Of a stretch of DNA of 64,000 nt, positions 24,988-36,991 are shown in pieces (within the stretch, counting starts at the first letter, position 1; every line of letters begins with the position of its first letter). The notes beneath the pieces are model-generated. The model did not search any database. It was not told the DNA's origin and saw only the letters and a list, made by a program, of their open reading frames with translations. The DNA comes from Xiphophorus maculatus (lineage: Eukaryota; Chordata; Actinopteri; Cyprinodontiformes; Poeciliidae), in the NCBI RefSeq assembly GCF_002775205.1, contig NC_036451.1, forward strand, positions 22,742,351 to 22,806,350, written 5' to 3'. A program made the translations under genes and the position numbers.

Positions 24988-26301
24988 GGTGGATGCTGTC
25001 ATACAGAAAAATAAAATCGTTACTAGGAACCACTGTGTCCATCAATACAAGCCCTCGAGTTTTATACACAACACATGCAGCTGATTGGCCCTGAGGAGTA
25101 AAACATAGCAATAAGCCACGACTGCGAGAACATTCTGACCACGTCAGAACAACATCATTGACACACAGCGAAGGAGAAACCAAAGGACAGAGTAGGAACA
25201 CACACACATCAAAACTTTAACGCTGCCACATGTTTAATTTGTAATTCAAATCCCCCTTTACTATGCTTAGCGTTATTAGAAATAATCAACAAATTAATTG
25301 GCCTGAGATCAGATTTGAACAATCTGTGGAAAGTCAAATGCTAATGAAGTTGAGGTTTTCTCTTCCTAATCGTTAACGCATGAGTGAGGACAATTTTGCA
25401 ATAGCTTTATTTTCTGATTGATTGCAAGTATTACTTCATAACTTCTTTTATGTGTAATCCTTAGAAGCAACATTTAAATTGGTCGAAACCAGAACCTCTC
25501 AAACCAGTCTTGGCCAGTAAAAACCTGACTGCTTCATCTTTAAAGGTTATGTTTCGCATCATAATAAAAAGGACTTAGAATGTTAGAACATAGATTACCA
25601 AAAATGAATTGTATTCAATTCAATAACATCTTTTTAATCCTTAAGAAAAACCGATGGTGTAGTTATTCTCCTGCTTGTGTTGCATTGGATCTGAACATGC
25701 CATCTTGTTGAATAACTACGCTTTATTTTGCATGCATTCCTCTTTGCACAGTGAGCCACGAATCCAGTCCCCAGAAAAGAGTCAACCTTCTTTATTAGTT
25801 TGTCCAGCTTTTATAAGTCACTGGCTCTGATGTTGCTTCCCCACCCATTTCAATGTTTCTGTCCTCTTATTGAATTCAGGAAATTATCAGCTATAAATAC
25901 TAGTTAGGGATTAATTGGATGTATCTTGCATTAGGAGTTTGATACTTTTCCGCTACCTTGTATAATGATGTTATCAGAATAAAGCTCGGCTATTGGCACA
26001 ACAAAGTACGCAGGAAGAAATAAAAAAGAAGATTAAAAACTAATAATTCAAAACCTGTTTAGATTTGCTTTTAGCACAAAAGCTCTACTAATAACAACAA
26101 CACAGCTCCTGTCTTCTCTGCTAATGTTTCGGGTTAGCTCTACTGAGCTAACAGCGGTTAGCATCTGCTGCGCAGCTTGCAGACACACAGCAAAAAGCAC
26201 GTCAACTTCAACGACAGAGTAACTAGAGTCCCTTCAAATTTGTCGAGCAAAATACCATATTTCAGACCTTTTAAAGAATAAAAACTAAACGCAATGGTTA
26301 C
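24988..26301 (-). other. EXOC1 intron 1 (5' UTR intron)
   Basis: Runs from the acceptor TTTTTCTGTATGACAG just 5' of the start codon exon back to the donor at 26301. The exon leader before ATG is only CATCCACC. No other exon seen. Confidence 0.55.
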
Positions 26302-26400
26302 CTTATTTTTTATCAACCCACCAGCCCATCAAAGCACCGCCCTCTCACTTCCTGGTTGTCGAGCTGAGCCGTCACGTGACGCCCTCCAATCCAAAACCAC
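26302..26400 (-). promoter_or_regulatory. EXOC1 non-coding first exon and promoter, with palindromic E-box
   Basis: On the minus strand a candidate donor (AAG|GTAACC) at 26301 bounds a leader exon. Just upstream, 26371-26380 is the 10-bp palindrome GTCACGTGAC, an E-box core CACGTG, followed at about 26386 by a CCAAT motif on the plus strand. The block has more G+C and CpG than the flanks. The transcription start is not fixed by sequence alone. Confidence 0.5.
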
Positions 26401-29400
26401 TCCCACTGACACCATCCTTCCTTATCTTTATTTAACTAATAGAAAATAAGGGTTAAGAAAAAACGTATTAGTCTTTGTATTAACCAATGATTCTTAAGGA
26501 TGATCCTAAGATTCTCACTTTAGAGGGCATCGTTTCTAATCTTGTCCAGCAAAACAGCTTTTACATAATATTAAACATGCTCTTCTTTTATTGGCAGGAG
26601 CTTCTTAGTATTAGCAACAAAAACAATATATAAAATCATTGGTGCTCCAGTTTCAGCACCCCCTATAATTGCAGTAAAATAACTGTAACTAAATCATGTT
26701 GCTGTCAATTGATACTTACCATACCAGCTTTATTTATAGAGTACTTTGAACACCCGCAAGACCAAAGTGCTGTACACAAAAGTAATGAAACAGCAGACCC
26801 AGGCCCACTTGCCCAAACTTTGTCATATCTACAGTGAGAGCAATAATGAAAAAAAGGCTAAATGAACAAGACTGGATCAGAGCATGTTCATTTTGTTTTG
26901 ATTGGTTATTAAAGCCTAATAAATTAAGCATGGATTCACATAGGCAGGATTTTGGTAAAGCATAATTTAATCCAATCAGAGAAGAAAACATACAGAGCAG
27001 ACTAATGAAAATAAATAATTGAACATGGTCACATTAAATCCTTCTTTCAGGACATCATTCATGCAACATTCTGCTTCTTTCTTCAGGTGAATGAAGTTTT
27101 ACATTTCTGTGCCAAATCTGGGATCTCCTGATGTTGATAGGTAATCATATGACATAAAGCCCACGCTACATCAAACTAACACGATCTTTTCATAACACCA
27201 GGTGGCATTGTTAATCCACAAAATTGTTAGTATTTCCAGAAATAGTTTGGTTTATTCCCTGCTACACGTCTGTGTATGTGTGCTGTTGATGTTCAACCTA
27301 TACATCATGTTTTTTTAAGTATGATGTATGTCTAAAATGCTAAAGCTGTCTCAAGTTTGTTTCAAAGTCCACAGGACAGGAAGAGTCAACCAAGTGTCAA
27401 CACACTGAGTCATACGTGTGATGCAGATGGAAATAAGGGATTAACCAGTGATCTGCACACAATGCCTTGAGGTGCAACTTCTGTGTTTGAAGTTATTGTG
27501 CAGAGACATTGTTGGATTTCCCAGCTGCTCAATGTGTCATGCTCTGTCACGCATAGTTAAAGTCACGGTCTCGTCCTGGGTGTGATGCTGGCTTACGAAC
27601 AAGCTACCACAGTGGAGATATTTCAAAACAGGGGAAGAATTTATTCCACTTTCTTTACTCGCCATGTAGAGTGATCTTAGATGTCCACGCTGCAACTACA
27701 AAGATCATGCATTAATAATCCAAGCACTATAGCATCACTGAAGTGTCAAAAGGTCTCTTTGGCGTCTTTTAGCTTTAATGCGCTCCATTTATTTTCCTCC
27801 ACTCCTCTGGGATGTTGAACCATAATCCAATTCATATAAGTTGTAAGTTTCACCTGCATCATATGCCACCTGGTAACTGATTTATAGTGTTAATATTCGG
27901 GTAATAGGATAGGATTTCAAATCCAGACTGTAGATCAACACATACATAAACATACATATGTATTTACTTGAACAGTTATGAAAGTAAATTCTCTGCAAAG
28001 CTAACACTGAAAAGAAATCAAAAAAGATGACAGCTGCATCTGTTTTGGACTTCATGTTCAAATAATGGCCATTTGTTTATCTTATTAAAAGATAAAACAA
28101 ATATCTTTAATAAGATATTTGTTTATCTTATTAAAGATAAACAAATAAGACATTTGTTTTATCTTAGTAAAGATAAACAAATGATAATTTCCAGCTTAGA
28201 GAAATACAGAACATCATGAATTTCTATTTAGAAGTTCCTAGAAGCCTAAAACATTTCTGAACTTATTTTATTGGTAACGACTTGTTTCACAGTGAAAATG
28301 AGGAAATATTCTAACTTTTAGTTGTTGTTGTTTTTTTTTTAAACTCATTTTTGAAATATTTGTTTTTTATTAAATCCCCGGTTGCACAATTGTTGTGATT
28401 ATTGTGGAGGATTGTTTAACAAGTCCTCGTCTTTTCAGCTCGCCTCAGTGGATTTAGGGACAGCTGTGGAAGAAAGTTGATTTTGTATTTGGTGAAAACC
28501 TTCTGTGCCATATTTTTGGGGGGAAGAGTGCATTTAAGAAAGCTAATAATGACCCAATGTCCTGATTTGTCAAAGAGTTCATAGTGCCATGCACTCACAC
28601 AATGTTTCAGTGGAAGAGAAATCCGGCCCACAGCATCACAGTTCCGCCAACAAACCTGCCAATGTGGATGTGATGCTTTTCCACAGATTCATATAGTATT
28701 TGTTGCTAAAACACTCAATCTTAGACTCATCCAAACAAACTGCTCTGACACACTATTCCATTTAAAAATACACCAGAATTTAAAACTCCATAATTTGTGA
28801 AGTTTACTAAATATTGCTCCAAAAATATTTTGTTGGTATGTAGATAGTGTCTAATTATCGCCAAGGAGAGATTTCCTAAAGTGAGTTTTTGGGATTCTCT
28901 CCCCCCCCCCCCATCTTCTCAAGTCTTCTTATGGTAAGATGAGCAAATGTTAATTTCCCAGAGAAATATAAATCACCGCAAATTTCTATTTGGAAGTTCC
29001 CTGAAACTCTGATTGCCTCCGGAAAGATAAGTTTAACAATTTCAAAACCTACCTCACTTCAATTCAAGTCAAAGAAATTGTGCAAAAATTCTTCCCTAAT
29101 GTGGGAATTTTTTTGTTTTGTTTTTATTTCAAACAACAAATAAATGTTAAAAGGGATCAGTGTCTAATTAGGTTACTACAATAAAAGCAATAAATTTAAC
29201 TTACCCTTACAACAAACCTTTCCACCTCTGTCTGAGAAATAAACTTCTTCGCAGTGTCCAAGAGCGATTATGTGTTGACAGTGACATTCTGACACACAAG
29301 AAAATGACAACGCTAAAAAAACAAACAAACCTTCAAACAAACTGTTTGTTGACTGGTGGAGCGAGGCAAACAGAGCAGCTCTAGCAGGTCAAGAGGTTTA

Positions 29401-30999
29401 CCTCTCTGAATAAACCTGTCGTATCACTGGGCCAGTAGACCGACGAGAGAGTCCCAGTAACCTGCATGCCAGGTGACATGTGACACATGAACAAAAGAAC
29501 ATTTCACTGATGTGCTGCAGCGTCAGGGGAAGGCGATTGCATCTGTATAATCTACATTTGACATTCATCCCGGTGATGAAAGGCAGATAGCATTTTCTAA
29601 TTTTGCTTGGAATCAGAAACATTGGAGTTGCTATCTCTGTGGCATTTTCTGCAGCCTTTATAGTATGCTGGAATAAGAGATCATCAGTGCTGTTTTAGAC
29701 TTGATTTGTTGGATTTTCTGCACCTGTGTGGATATAAAAGCAGGTTACGTAGGTTACGACAAAATAAACAGTGAGGTAAAGATGTGTGATAATATACTTA
29801 GAAAAATTATATAATGAATTTAACAGTAATTAACTCTATTTTTGGGTGAATGTTATCCATCACACCCAGGCCTAATTACTGCCAGACCTGTAAAATCAAG
29901 AAATCACTTAAACAGAACCTGGAAGACCTGAATGATGAATTCTGCTTTCTACCAGAAAGTCCTGGAGGACAACGTCAGAGAAACACTTAGTGACCTCAAA
30001 CAGATAAATTATGTCTAGCCACTGCAACACTTGCCTAAATACAACTTTGGAGACTCATGACAGCCAGCTCCGCCTTGGTAATTACTCCAAACTACACCAA
30101 GGTAAAAAAAACAAAAACAACCCCCCCCCCGCTAAAAACACACTAGTTACATACTGTATAGTTGTATATAAAATGAAGTTTACATAGCCTGCAAAGCAGA
30201 ACCAAATGGGTAAATAAAACAATTATTACATTTTTGAATTGATATCTGAGCGAGAGAGAAAGGGCATTAGAGGAAGAGAAATCACAGAATTAGATCACAA
30301 ATATTGTTTTTCATGAAACAAATTTGTTGATACCCTTTAACAGCATATTCAAACAATGCTTAATTTTTCCTCAACAGTGATTTGTCTAAAGGCAATTTAT
30401 GTAAACTAGCATGCCTTTACAATGTGATAGAGTAAAAGAATAAAACTGGTGTAAGACATGAGTTGTTGCTGATTCTACAAAGACAGATAACACAGGTCGT
30501 GGCAGATGGAAAAACTCTCCAGCACGCCAGGCTGTGCTGGAGTTTTTCCTCTCCACGGTCACCACATGCATGCTCAGTATGAGGGATTTCTGTAAAGTCC
30601 AGGAGGAGTAAATGGTGCCTCTTGGATTTCTTTAGATAGAAATCTAACCTAATCTGATAATAACCTGAACTTAATGGACTGTGTGATAAGTAGAATCAAC
30701 TGTAATGTACAGTATGTGTGACTGAACTGAACTGTGATTGACATGCTGTGAATTGGTGCTATACAAATAAACTGAATTGAATTGAGTACCGGTTATCTTA
30801 AGTGCCTCTAATGGCTTGTTTATTTAATTGGGATCAATACAGTATTTTTTAATTTAAATCAAACTGAGACGAATTAAAGGGAACAAACATTAATAAGTTT
30901 GATATTTTTGTGTGTGGCGCAAATATCAAATCAGCCAATCATACAGTAGCAGATCTACAGTAGATATGTGGTTTAGAGAATTTACTGAAGTTCAAACTG
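26401..30999. other. Gene-poor intergenic region with scattered repeats
   Basis: No splice-supported coding exon was found. Contents: a repeat fragment at about 26720-26790 (GCTTTATTTATAGAGTACTTTGAAC... type), the palindromic array at 28071-28182, a possible DNA-transposon remnant near 28590-28700 (minus strand GTGATGCTGTGGGCCGGATTTC), and at about 30700-30785 a GGTGCTATACAAATAAACTGAATTGAATTG tail typical of a fish SINE/L2 3' end. Confidence 0.4.
28071..28182. repeat. Three tandem palindromes of ATTTGTTTATCTTA...TAAGATAAACAAAT type
   Basis: Units at 28071-28102, 28117-28146 and 28152-28182 each fold back on themselves (ATTTGTTTATCTT / AAGATAAACAAAT), with the linker ATCTTTAATAAGAT also self-complementary. 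The whole 112 bp can form three hairpins or one long alternating cruciform. Confidence 0.75.
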
Positions 31000-31003
31000 A
31001 ACA

Positions 31004-31560
31004 TCAGACATGAAAGGTACATAACTTTGTTAATAGTGGGCTGGTTTGAATACTTAAGAAAGATTTGATTTCCTCCCTGTATAACAGGCCGCAAAAAGAT
31101 GCTTTCTGTCCCCAACCATCTATAAATCTGTAAAGACAGTTTTCAGGTATAACAGTTTGAGTTACAACTATTATTATTTTTTCTGCATTAGTAAGGTATT
31201 TTTGAATCAAATTCAGTTTGCCAACGAGAAAGATTTCACCGTGGCTCTGTCCAGTAACACAAACAATATCATCTTTGTGGCAGAAGACAATAGTCTGTGT
31301 TTCATCCAAGGTGTACCATGTTGGTAGCAGTATGTCACCATCATCTCTAAAAGCTATCATACTGGCCCAACATCCTTTGATTCAGCACTGGAGAAAGCTT
31401 CTTTTGACATCTTCTGAGAAAAACAGATCTCTCTCTTTCCACAATATGTTTCAATAGATGAAATTCTATTTCAAGGAGGTATAAAAGTGAATCTGCCAGT
31501 AACCTGTCCATGACATTTAATAGAAGACATACTGTACATTTGCTTGAAGAGTCCATAATA
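31004..31560 (-). pseudogene. Remnant of an unrecognised protein-coding exon
   Basis: Minus-strand frame 31360-31004 reads DDGDILLPTWYTLDETQTIVF and continues through VCVTGQSHGEIFLVGKL and EKIIIVVTQTVIPENCLYRFIDGWGQ to a stop: 118 codons with protein-like composition and no low complexity. Upstream sequence (31556-31360) also looks coding (LLNVMDRLLADSLLYLLEIEF) but is in another frame or carries a stop (C-stop-IKGCWAS) before joining. No start, splice partner or known domain is recognised. It could be the 3' part of the broken gene at 35.6-36.6 kb on the same strand, with the LTR element between them; that link is inference. Confidence 0.35.
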
Positions 31561-31599
31561 TATACATCTTCGGGAGTGTTGTTACTATTAGTGCTACAA

Positions 31600-34200
31600 A
31601 TCCCTTGACTTAAAAAAATTAATTTAAATGCAAATTTTTGTCAATGGACCCATCAGTCTTTGCAAAAAGTTGCTGGGGCAAAAAGATAATCATTTGCTCA
31701 AGGCAGAAATGCATGCATTAGAGATGGGGTTATTTGTTATGTTAATGATTTTTATTTCCTCTTCCGTCAGCAGGACTATGTGGAGTGTCTGTGCATTGCT
31801 CGTTTGGTGTTGCCGCTCATTAACAGCGCTGTTAACAGTGTGTTTTAGCTCCATCATCAGCTATAACAGTTCTGTTATGATCTATAGTCACTCATTTCAT
31901 AATGACTTTTTTATATCATAATGGATTTTTTAGTGATGGAGGGGAATCTTATTTATTTTTACATTTACATGAACTTCTTCAATTTTTCTATTGTTCTATG
32001 GGATTTACATTTAAAAAAAACTTTATTGCATTATTGACTGTATATACCCAGCAATTTTTGCAGGACCTTTCATTTATTGGTATTTCCTAGTTCGAATGTT
32101 TTGGTCCTAAAACCCCCACACGTGATTTAACAACAAACGTTTTTCATCTAAAATATCAAGTGTATTCACAAAGAGTACACTACATGAAAGGTATTGAAAA
32201 TAAGTGACAGTACAACTTAATAATGATTATTTTGTACTTTACAGGTGAAGCTTCTGATCATTGGTGATCTGGCTGAATGCCTGCCTCACTTCTGTCGGTC
32301 TGCCGTAGCTTCACCACCATCATTGTGTGAATGTGTGTCTGAATTGAAAAATGACTGATTGTAGAGTGAACTGCTCTGGAGTCCTCAGACTTGCTAAATC
32401 GCTATGCAAGTGCAGGACATCTACCATTTGGCATCAAGGTGAATTTCCACCTGAATGCTTCACTCATTTCTCTCTTGGCATCCAACTGAGCACATAAAGC
32501 ATTTTCCATCGCTCCAACATCATCAGGTAATAGTTTGCTACCCACAAAAAGATGTTGATTGAGTTTTTCTCACCCTACTCTTCAATCTTTAACACCAGTG
32601 AGTATTTTTTCTCAGCATGGAGATGGAAAGCGTAGGAAGACTGAATTGTTATTCCTACAAAACTGCATGTACTGTTTTCCATAAGGAGATTGTCTTATGT
32701 TCCGATTTCTACTTTAGTTTTTTTCTGCAGTGCTGTATTTCCATTTCTGTATCACAATGACATGGTCTGTCACAAATTAAAAGCATAAATGTGACTCTTG
32801 TCCAATCTCTTACCATTGATCTCCCAAAATTACAATTTACAGTACTTGTCATCAAAACCTTAGCCTTAGTTTATGACAGAATTTCCCTCCAGAGGGCTCT
32901 GCCATATTGACAACATGACTAATCAATCTGACTGTCATATCCTTACACAATGAAACAAAGACATGCCATTCTGAGGTACTGGCATGTTTTATGACTCATT
33001 TAGATATTGAGAAATACATTTATTATTTTGTAAATGTTGAGTATGAGCCGAAAAATGTGACTGAGAAGCGACTGAAAAAAACCTGTAATTAACCACCAAG
33101 AAGAACTCAATAAAGCTCTACAACAATGAGCTTATTTCTGAATTACTTCTACTTAAGTAACTACTATTTATGAAAATAAATTTGTACCAGATTTAAACAG
33201 AAGAAATGCAGCCCTTCAGTTAATTGTCTGCGCTCACCTCTAATGTAACATGTGTTGCACATGTCTGTAATACTACAAAAATTGTATAATATTCAGCAAA
33301 ACTGGTGCCACATAAATCACAGCATGAAATCACTTTGCGTTAATGTCCATTAACTCATGATGCACAGAGATAACTAATCACATAAACAGGAAATCATGGC
33401 ACACTGCAGTATTCAGAGCCTTCAGTCTCTAAATTAAAGTCCGTATCCTTTCTACAGGCAGTATGTTGTTAAAATATTTTTTGGACGGTCATAAATCACC
33501 AAATTTGGATAAGCTTGTCCTAGATCTCGATGAAAGCCGAATTTGATTGTAGCGGGAAAGAATCAGGAAGAAAAAATTGCTGTCAAATTTGCTGCATTGT
33601 GCAGATCATATTTATTAGTGTGTGAGGACGTTGATAGTGCACTGTCGTCATCCATTTTGGAGACTAAACAAACTTGCAAACATGAGAAAGAAGAAAGTAA
33701 TACAAACAGCAAGGCTTTGTATTAAACGTGCCAACTTCCATCTTACACAATAATAGACCAAATAATATTTTACTTTTTAGTGAACATGTTTCATATGAAA
33801 CAAACTATACATCAACTGTATATAAAGGAATTTTTCTTTTTTTAATAAAATAATTTGCAGCATATTGGTGACATAATTCGGCTGCTACTGGTAAAAGTGG
33901 TTTTCTTGATTTGGAAAAACAATAAAGAAGAAGGCATGGGAAATTTCACAAAGTTAACAAATGGTGTTGGGAGGAGGATGTGCCTTGTTAATGAGTTACT
34001 CATCCTGCTCATTTTCCAATCATGAACATCATGGATGTGTTTAGGTGGATCTGACTCTGGATCTGAACTGATGACATTATGTCACTCAATTGATTGAATC
34101 CTGAAGCTATTATCTGCTGAACACTTTGTGATATGTTACACAAAATAGTCTACCTTCTATGTGTTTGTACCACATTTTAGCAAACTACCATGAATGGATT
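31600..34200. other. Intergenic, repeats only
   Basis: No convincing exon. At about 32318-32395, GTGTGAATGTGTGTCTGAATTGAAAAATGACTG...CTCTGGAGTCCTCAGAC resembles the 3' end of a common teleost SINE/LINE family. The rest is AT-rich and unassigned. Confidence 0.4.
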
Positions 34201-34211
34201 ATTATTGTTTC

Positions 34212-34553
34212 TGTCACGGTCTGTGTTTTTCTGTGGGTTTGAGTTTCTGTGTCCTTTGAGTCTCTGTGTTGTCATGTCCTCCGCATAATTATTCCCAGGT
34301 GTGTCTCGTTCCCTGATTACTTCCTGTGTATTTAATGTCACCTGTGTCTCTGCATCTGTCAGGTCCTAGTCATTGTTTCGTCTGCTGTCCATTCGTAAAC
34401 CCTGTTGCTACCAGTGTTGAGCCTTTGCCTTCCGCTCTGCTGCCAGGATTATGGACGTTGCATTGTGTTCTTCCCTCATTAAAACCATCATTTCTCACTT
34501 CAACCTGGGTCTACAGCGTTTGCCTCACCACCTTCATCCACCATTTCATGACA
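34212..34553 (+). mobile_element. LTR of a retrotransposon (single copy seen)
   Basis: Block of 342 bp beginning TGTCACGGTC and ending CATTTCATGACA, giving 5-bp inverted ends TGTCA/TGACA with the required TG...CA termini. It includes a TATTTAA promoter-like site and an ATTAAA poly(A)-like site, and is followed 41 bp later by the start of a gag-like frame. A primer-binding site is not clearly recognised. No second LTR was found downstream, so the element is truncated or was broken by later events. Confidence 0.6.
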
Positions 34554-34593
34554 AAAGGACCCGACCAGACCGATTGGTGAGGCTCGCACCATA

Positions 34594-35361
34594 ATGGATC
34601 CAGCTGGATTGAGGAAAACTATTAAAGACTATGTAGAGGAGGTGGCAAAGCCTTATTCCGCCCGTCAGCGTTTGGGCATTGCTACTCCCCTGGTCCTGTT
34701 ATTGGACTACTGGATCCCGCGACTTCCGCACCTGGGGCTGGTGGAGTTGCAGCAGGAGGCAGAGTGGGAGCGCCTGATGGCGGTTGCCGTGCTGAAAGGC
34801 AACCCTCTGCCTCCCAAGCCGCACAGTCTCTCCGCCAGCCCAGATCCAGCATCTCTGGGACCACCGCTACCTCCAGTCTCTGCTGCAGCGTTTTCTCCGT
34901 CCCTCGCCGCCGCTACTGTCTCTGCGCATCTTGCCCCAGTAACAGGGTCTCCGGTCCCGGTTAGTGGGATCTCGGCCCTAGTTAGTGGGATCTCGGCCCT
35001 AGTTAGTGGGCCCGGTGTTCCCGCGTCATTTCCTAGTGTCCCCTCCGAGCTTCCTAGTGCACCTTCCAAGTTTCCCTTTGTGTCCCCTAGTGATCCCTCC
35101 AAGTTTCCTAGTGTCCTTTCTGAATTCCTTAGAGCTTCCTCCAAGTTTCCCAGTGTTTTCTCCGAGTTCCCTAGTGTTTCCCCGTCATTTCCTAGTCCCT
35201 CCTCCGAGTTTCCTTGTGTTCCGTCATCGCCCACCAGGGCGATCAATACATCACAAAAACACCATACACAAGACAATTACAAATCCTATTTTATTTCACA
35301 AAAAAGAGATAGTATAAGAAGAGCTATAATAGTTATTAGTAGAATAGTAAATTATGTTTAA
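34594..35361 (+). CDS. Gag-like N-terminal fragment with Pro/Ser-rich repeat tail
   Basis: Open frame of 255 codons starting MDPAGLRKTIKDYVEEVA, right after the LTR. MDPA starts are common in gag proteins of fish LTR elements. About 90 residues look globular/helical; then comes a Pro/Ser/Ala-rich stretch, a direct repeat (two SGISALV units), and repeated F-P-S-V-x-S-E/K blocks from about residue 145 to 225. From about 35240 on, the base composition changes abruptly to AT-rich, so the last 30 codons are probably read-through into flanking sequence. No protease, reverse transcriptase or integrase follows. Confidence 0.45.
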   Translation: MDPAGLRKTIKDYVEEVAKPYSARQRLGIATPLVLLLDYWIPRLPHLGLVELQQEAEWERLMAVAVLKGNPLPPKPHSLSASPDPASLGPPLPPVSAAAFSPSLAAATVSAHLAPVTGSPVPVSGISALVSGISALVSGPGVPASFPSVPSELPSAPSKFPFVSPSDPSKFPSVLSEFLRASSKFPSVFSEFPSVSPSFPSPSSEFPCVPSSPTRAINTSQKHHTQDNYKSYFISQKRDSIRRAIIVISRIVNYV

Positions 35362-35558
35362 AAAGCACAAATAAAATCCTCAAGAATTTAGATTTTTGGT
35401 GAAGTTCAGAGCCTTCTTTGGTAAGGATCTGGACTAAAATGTGCAAAGATATGCTGAAGGAAAAAACACAGAAAGTGCTTTTAAGAGAGTAATTTATATA
35501 ATATATTCAAATTTGTAAAAACTCTATGGAAGTCTGCACAGTAATCTGCATAGCTTAC

Positions 35559-36554
35559 GTGGGCAAGAGAGATGTCTTCAGCTCTCTGTCTTGTTGCAGG
35601 ACGGTGTTGCAATATAATGGTGTCATCGGAGTCCACTTCAGTTTCTCCACTGGAACTGGTAAAGGAGCTGCTTGCTGCACAACTTAGCTGATCCATAAGA
35701 TTATCTAAACATCTTGTTGGTAGTTAACAGTAGCCAACACACGAAAATTGAGAAAATTGTTTCTCTAACCACATAATTACACTATCAAGTAACCTGATGA
35801 GTTCTTCTCACACGAAATAGTATGACACAAACACAGCTAACTCATACATATTTGTCTGTATTCATTGCAATTAACCACTGAAACACTAGAAATAGGTGAA
35901 ATTGTTGATGTTACTTTGTTTCCACATGTGTGAAATGATACAAAGGTGAACGCTTTGTTGATCTCATCCTAGATTGGTGATATCAAATGGACATCAACAT
36001 GTCTATACTGCTCTTAAAAGCAATTTCTATCCCTATTATCCAGTCAAACCCATAAGAATGACCAAAAATAGTTCACAAAAATAAACAAATGACACTTCAA
36101 AAAAACTTACCTTCTGGATTGAGATTTTGTGCTTCACAAATCTCTAGCACACCAAGGTTCGGGGATTTCAAAAGGAGCTCAAAAACATCCTCATCCACGT
36201 CAGTCTTTGAGTCATCAAAGACTTTTAAGTCCAAGGTTGGGATGCTGAACTCTTTTGCAGCTGTGAACATAGCAAATTATTTATTTATTATGTATTTGAA
36301 CATATGTAAATAAAAATTTAAATAAGACATAAATAGTAAAATTAATTAAAACAAAATAATAAATCTGAAAAGTTGGTATAAAGCACCCATTATGGCACCA
36401 TTCCCAAAACGTTTTTGAGGAACACAATATATGAAAATGCTGGAAACGTGTTTTGTTAGCACTCACCACATTCCAAAAACGAACTTTAAGTCAGTTGGCC
36501 TTCAAAACAGATGTATTTCTGTCGATCTCTGTATTTGACACGCACAGCTTGCAT
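35559..36554 (-). pseudogene. Broken gene with PB1-like N-terminal domain, three exons
   Basis: Exons 36554-36467, 36260-36111 and 35704-35559 join in phase through consensus sites (donors GTGAGT, GTAAG, GTAAGC; acceptors TTCACAG, ATGTTTAG). The product begins MQAVRVKYRDRQKYICFEGQL and continues with KVFDDSKTDVDEDVFELLL and SPNLGVLEI, the layout of the PB1-like or ubiquitin-like N-terminus found in many uncharacterised teleost proteins (SAMD3-like and similar). A third exon encodes an acidic/serine-rich linker. The first exon carries an in-frame TAA at 36486-36488, right after EGQLT, so the copy is disabled unless it starts elsewhere. No further exon follows before the LTR element. Confidence 0.5.
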
Positions 36555-36919
36555 CCTTCATGATATAAAATTTTTTTTTTTCTATAATCATATAAACATA
36601 CTTATCAAAGTGAATAGAAAATTACAATAAAAGGTTGAAACCATCATGATGACGAAGCACTGTGTTGTTAACAACTATCCATAATGGGCTAGGCTTTTTA
36701 CTTGAATTTAGCCAATTACCACAACTCAAACGAAAAAAAAAAAAGCATATCAGCTCCATACAACTCGATGTAAACGGGGTTTATAGACAAAATAGTAAAT
36801 CAAAAATGTTTTACTGACAACTTACATAGTTTGCATACAAAGCACAACTTTAATTCTTTCATTTTTATCGTCGCTCTACGTTCAATAAAAGTTACTAGCA
36901 TAGAATAGCATAAAATAAT

Positions 36920-36968
36920 GTTAACTCCGAAAAAATTATTTTATGTCAACTCCGAAAAAATTATTTTA
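36920..36968. repeat. Two 25-bp tandem copies
   Basis: TTAACTCCGAAAAAATTATTTTA repeated once with one substitution (TCAACTCC...), period 25 bp, directly upstream of the Penelope-like fragment. Confidence 0.8.
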
Positions 36969-36991
36969 CCAAAGATTTTTCCTGTGTAAAT

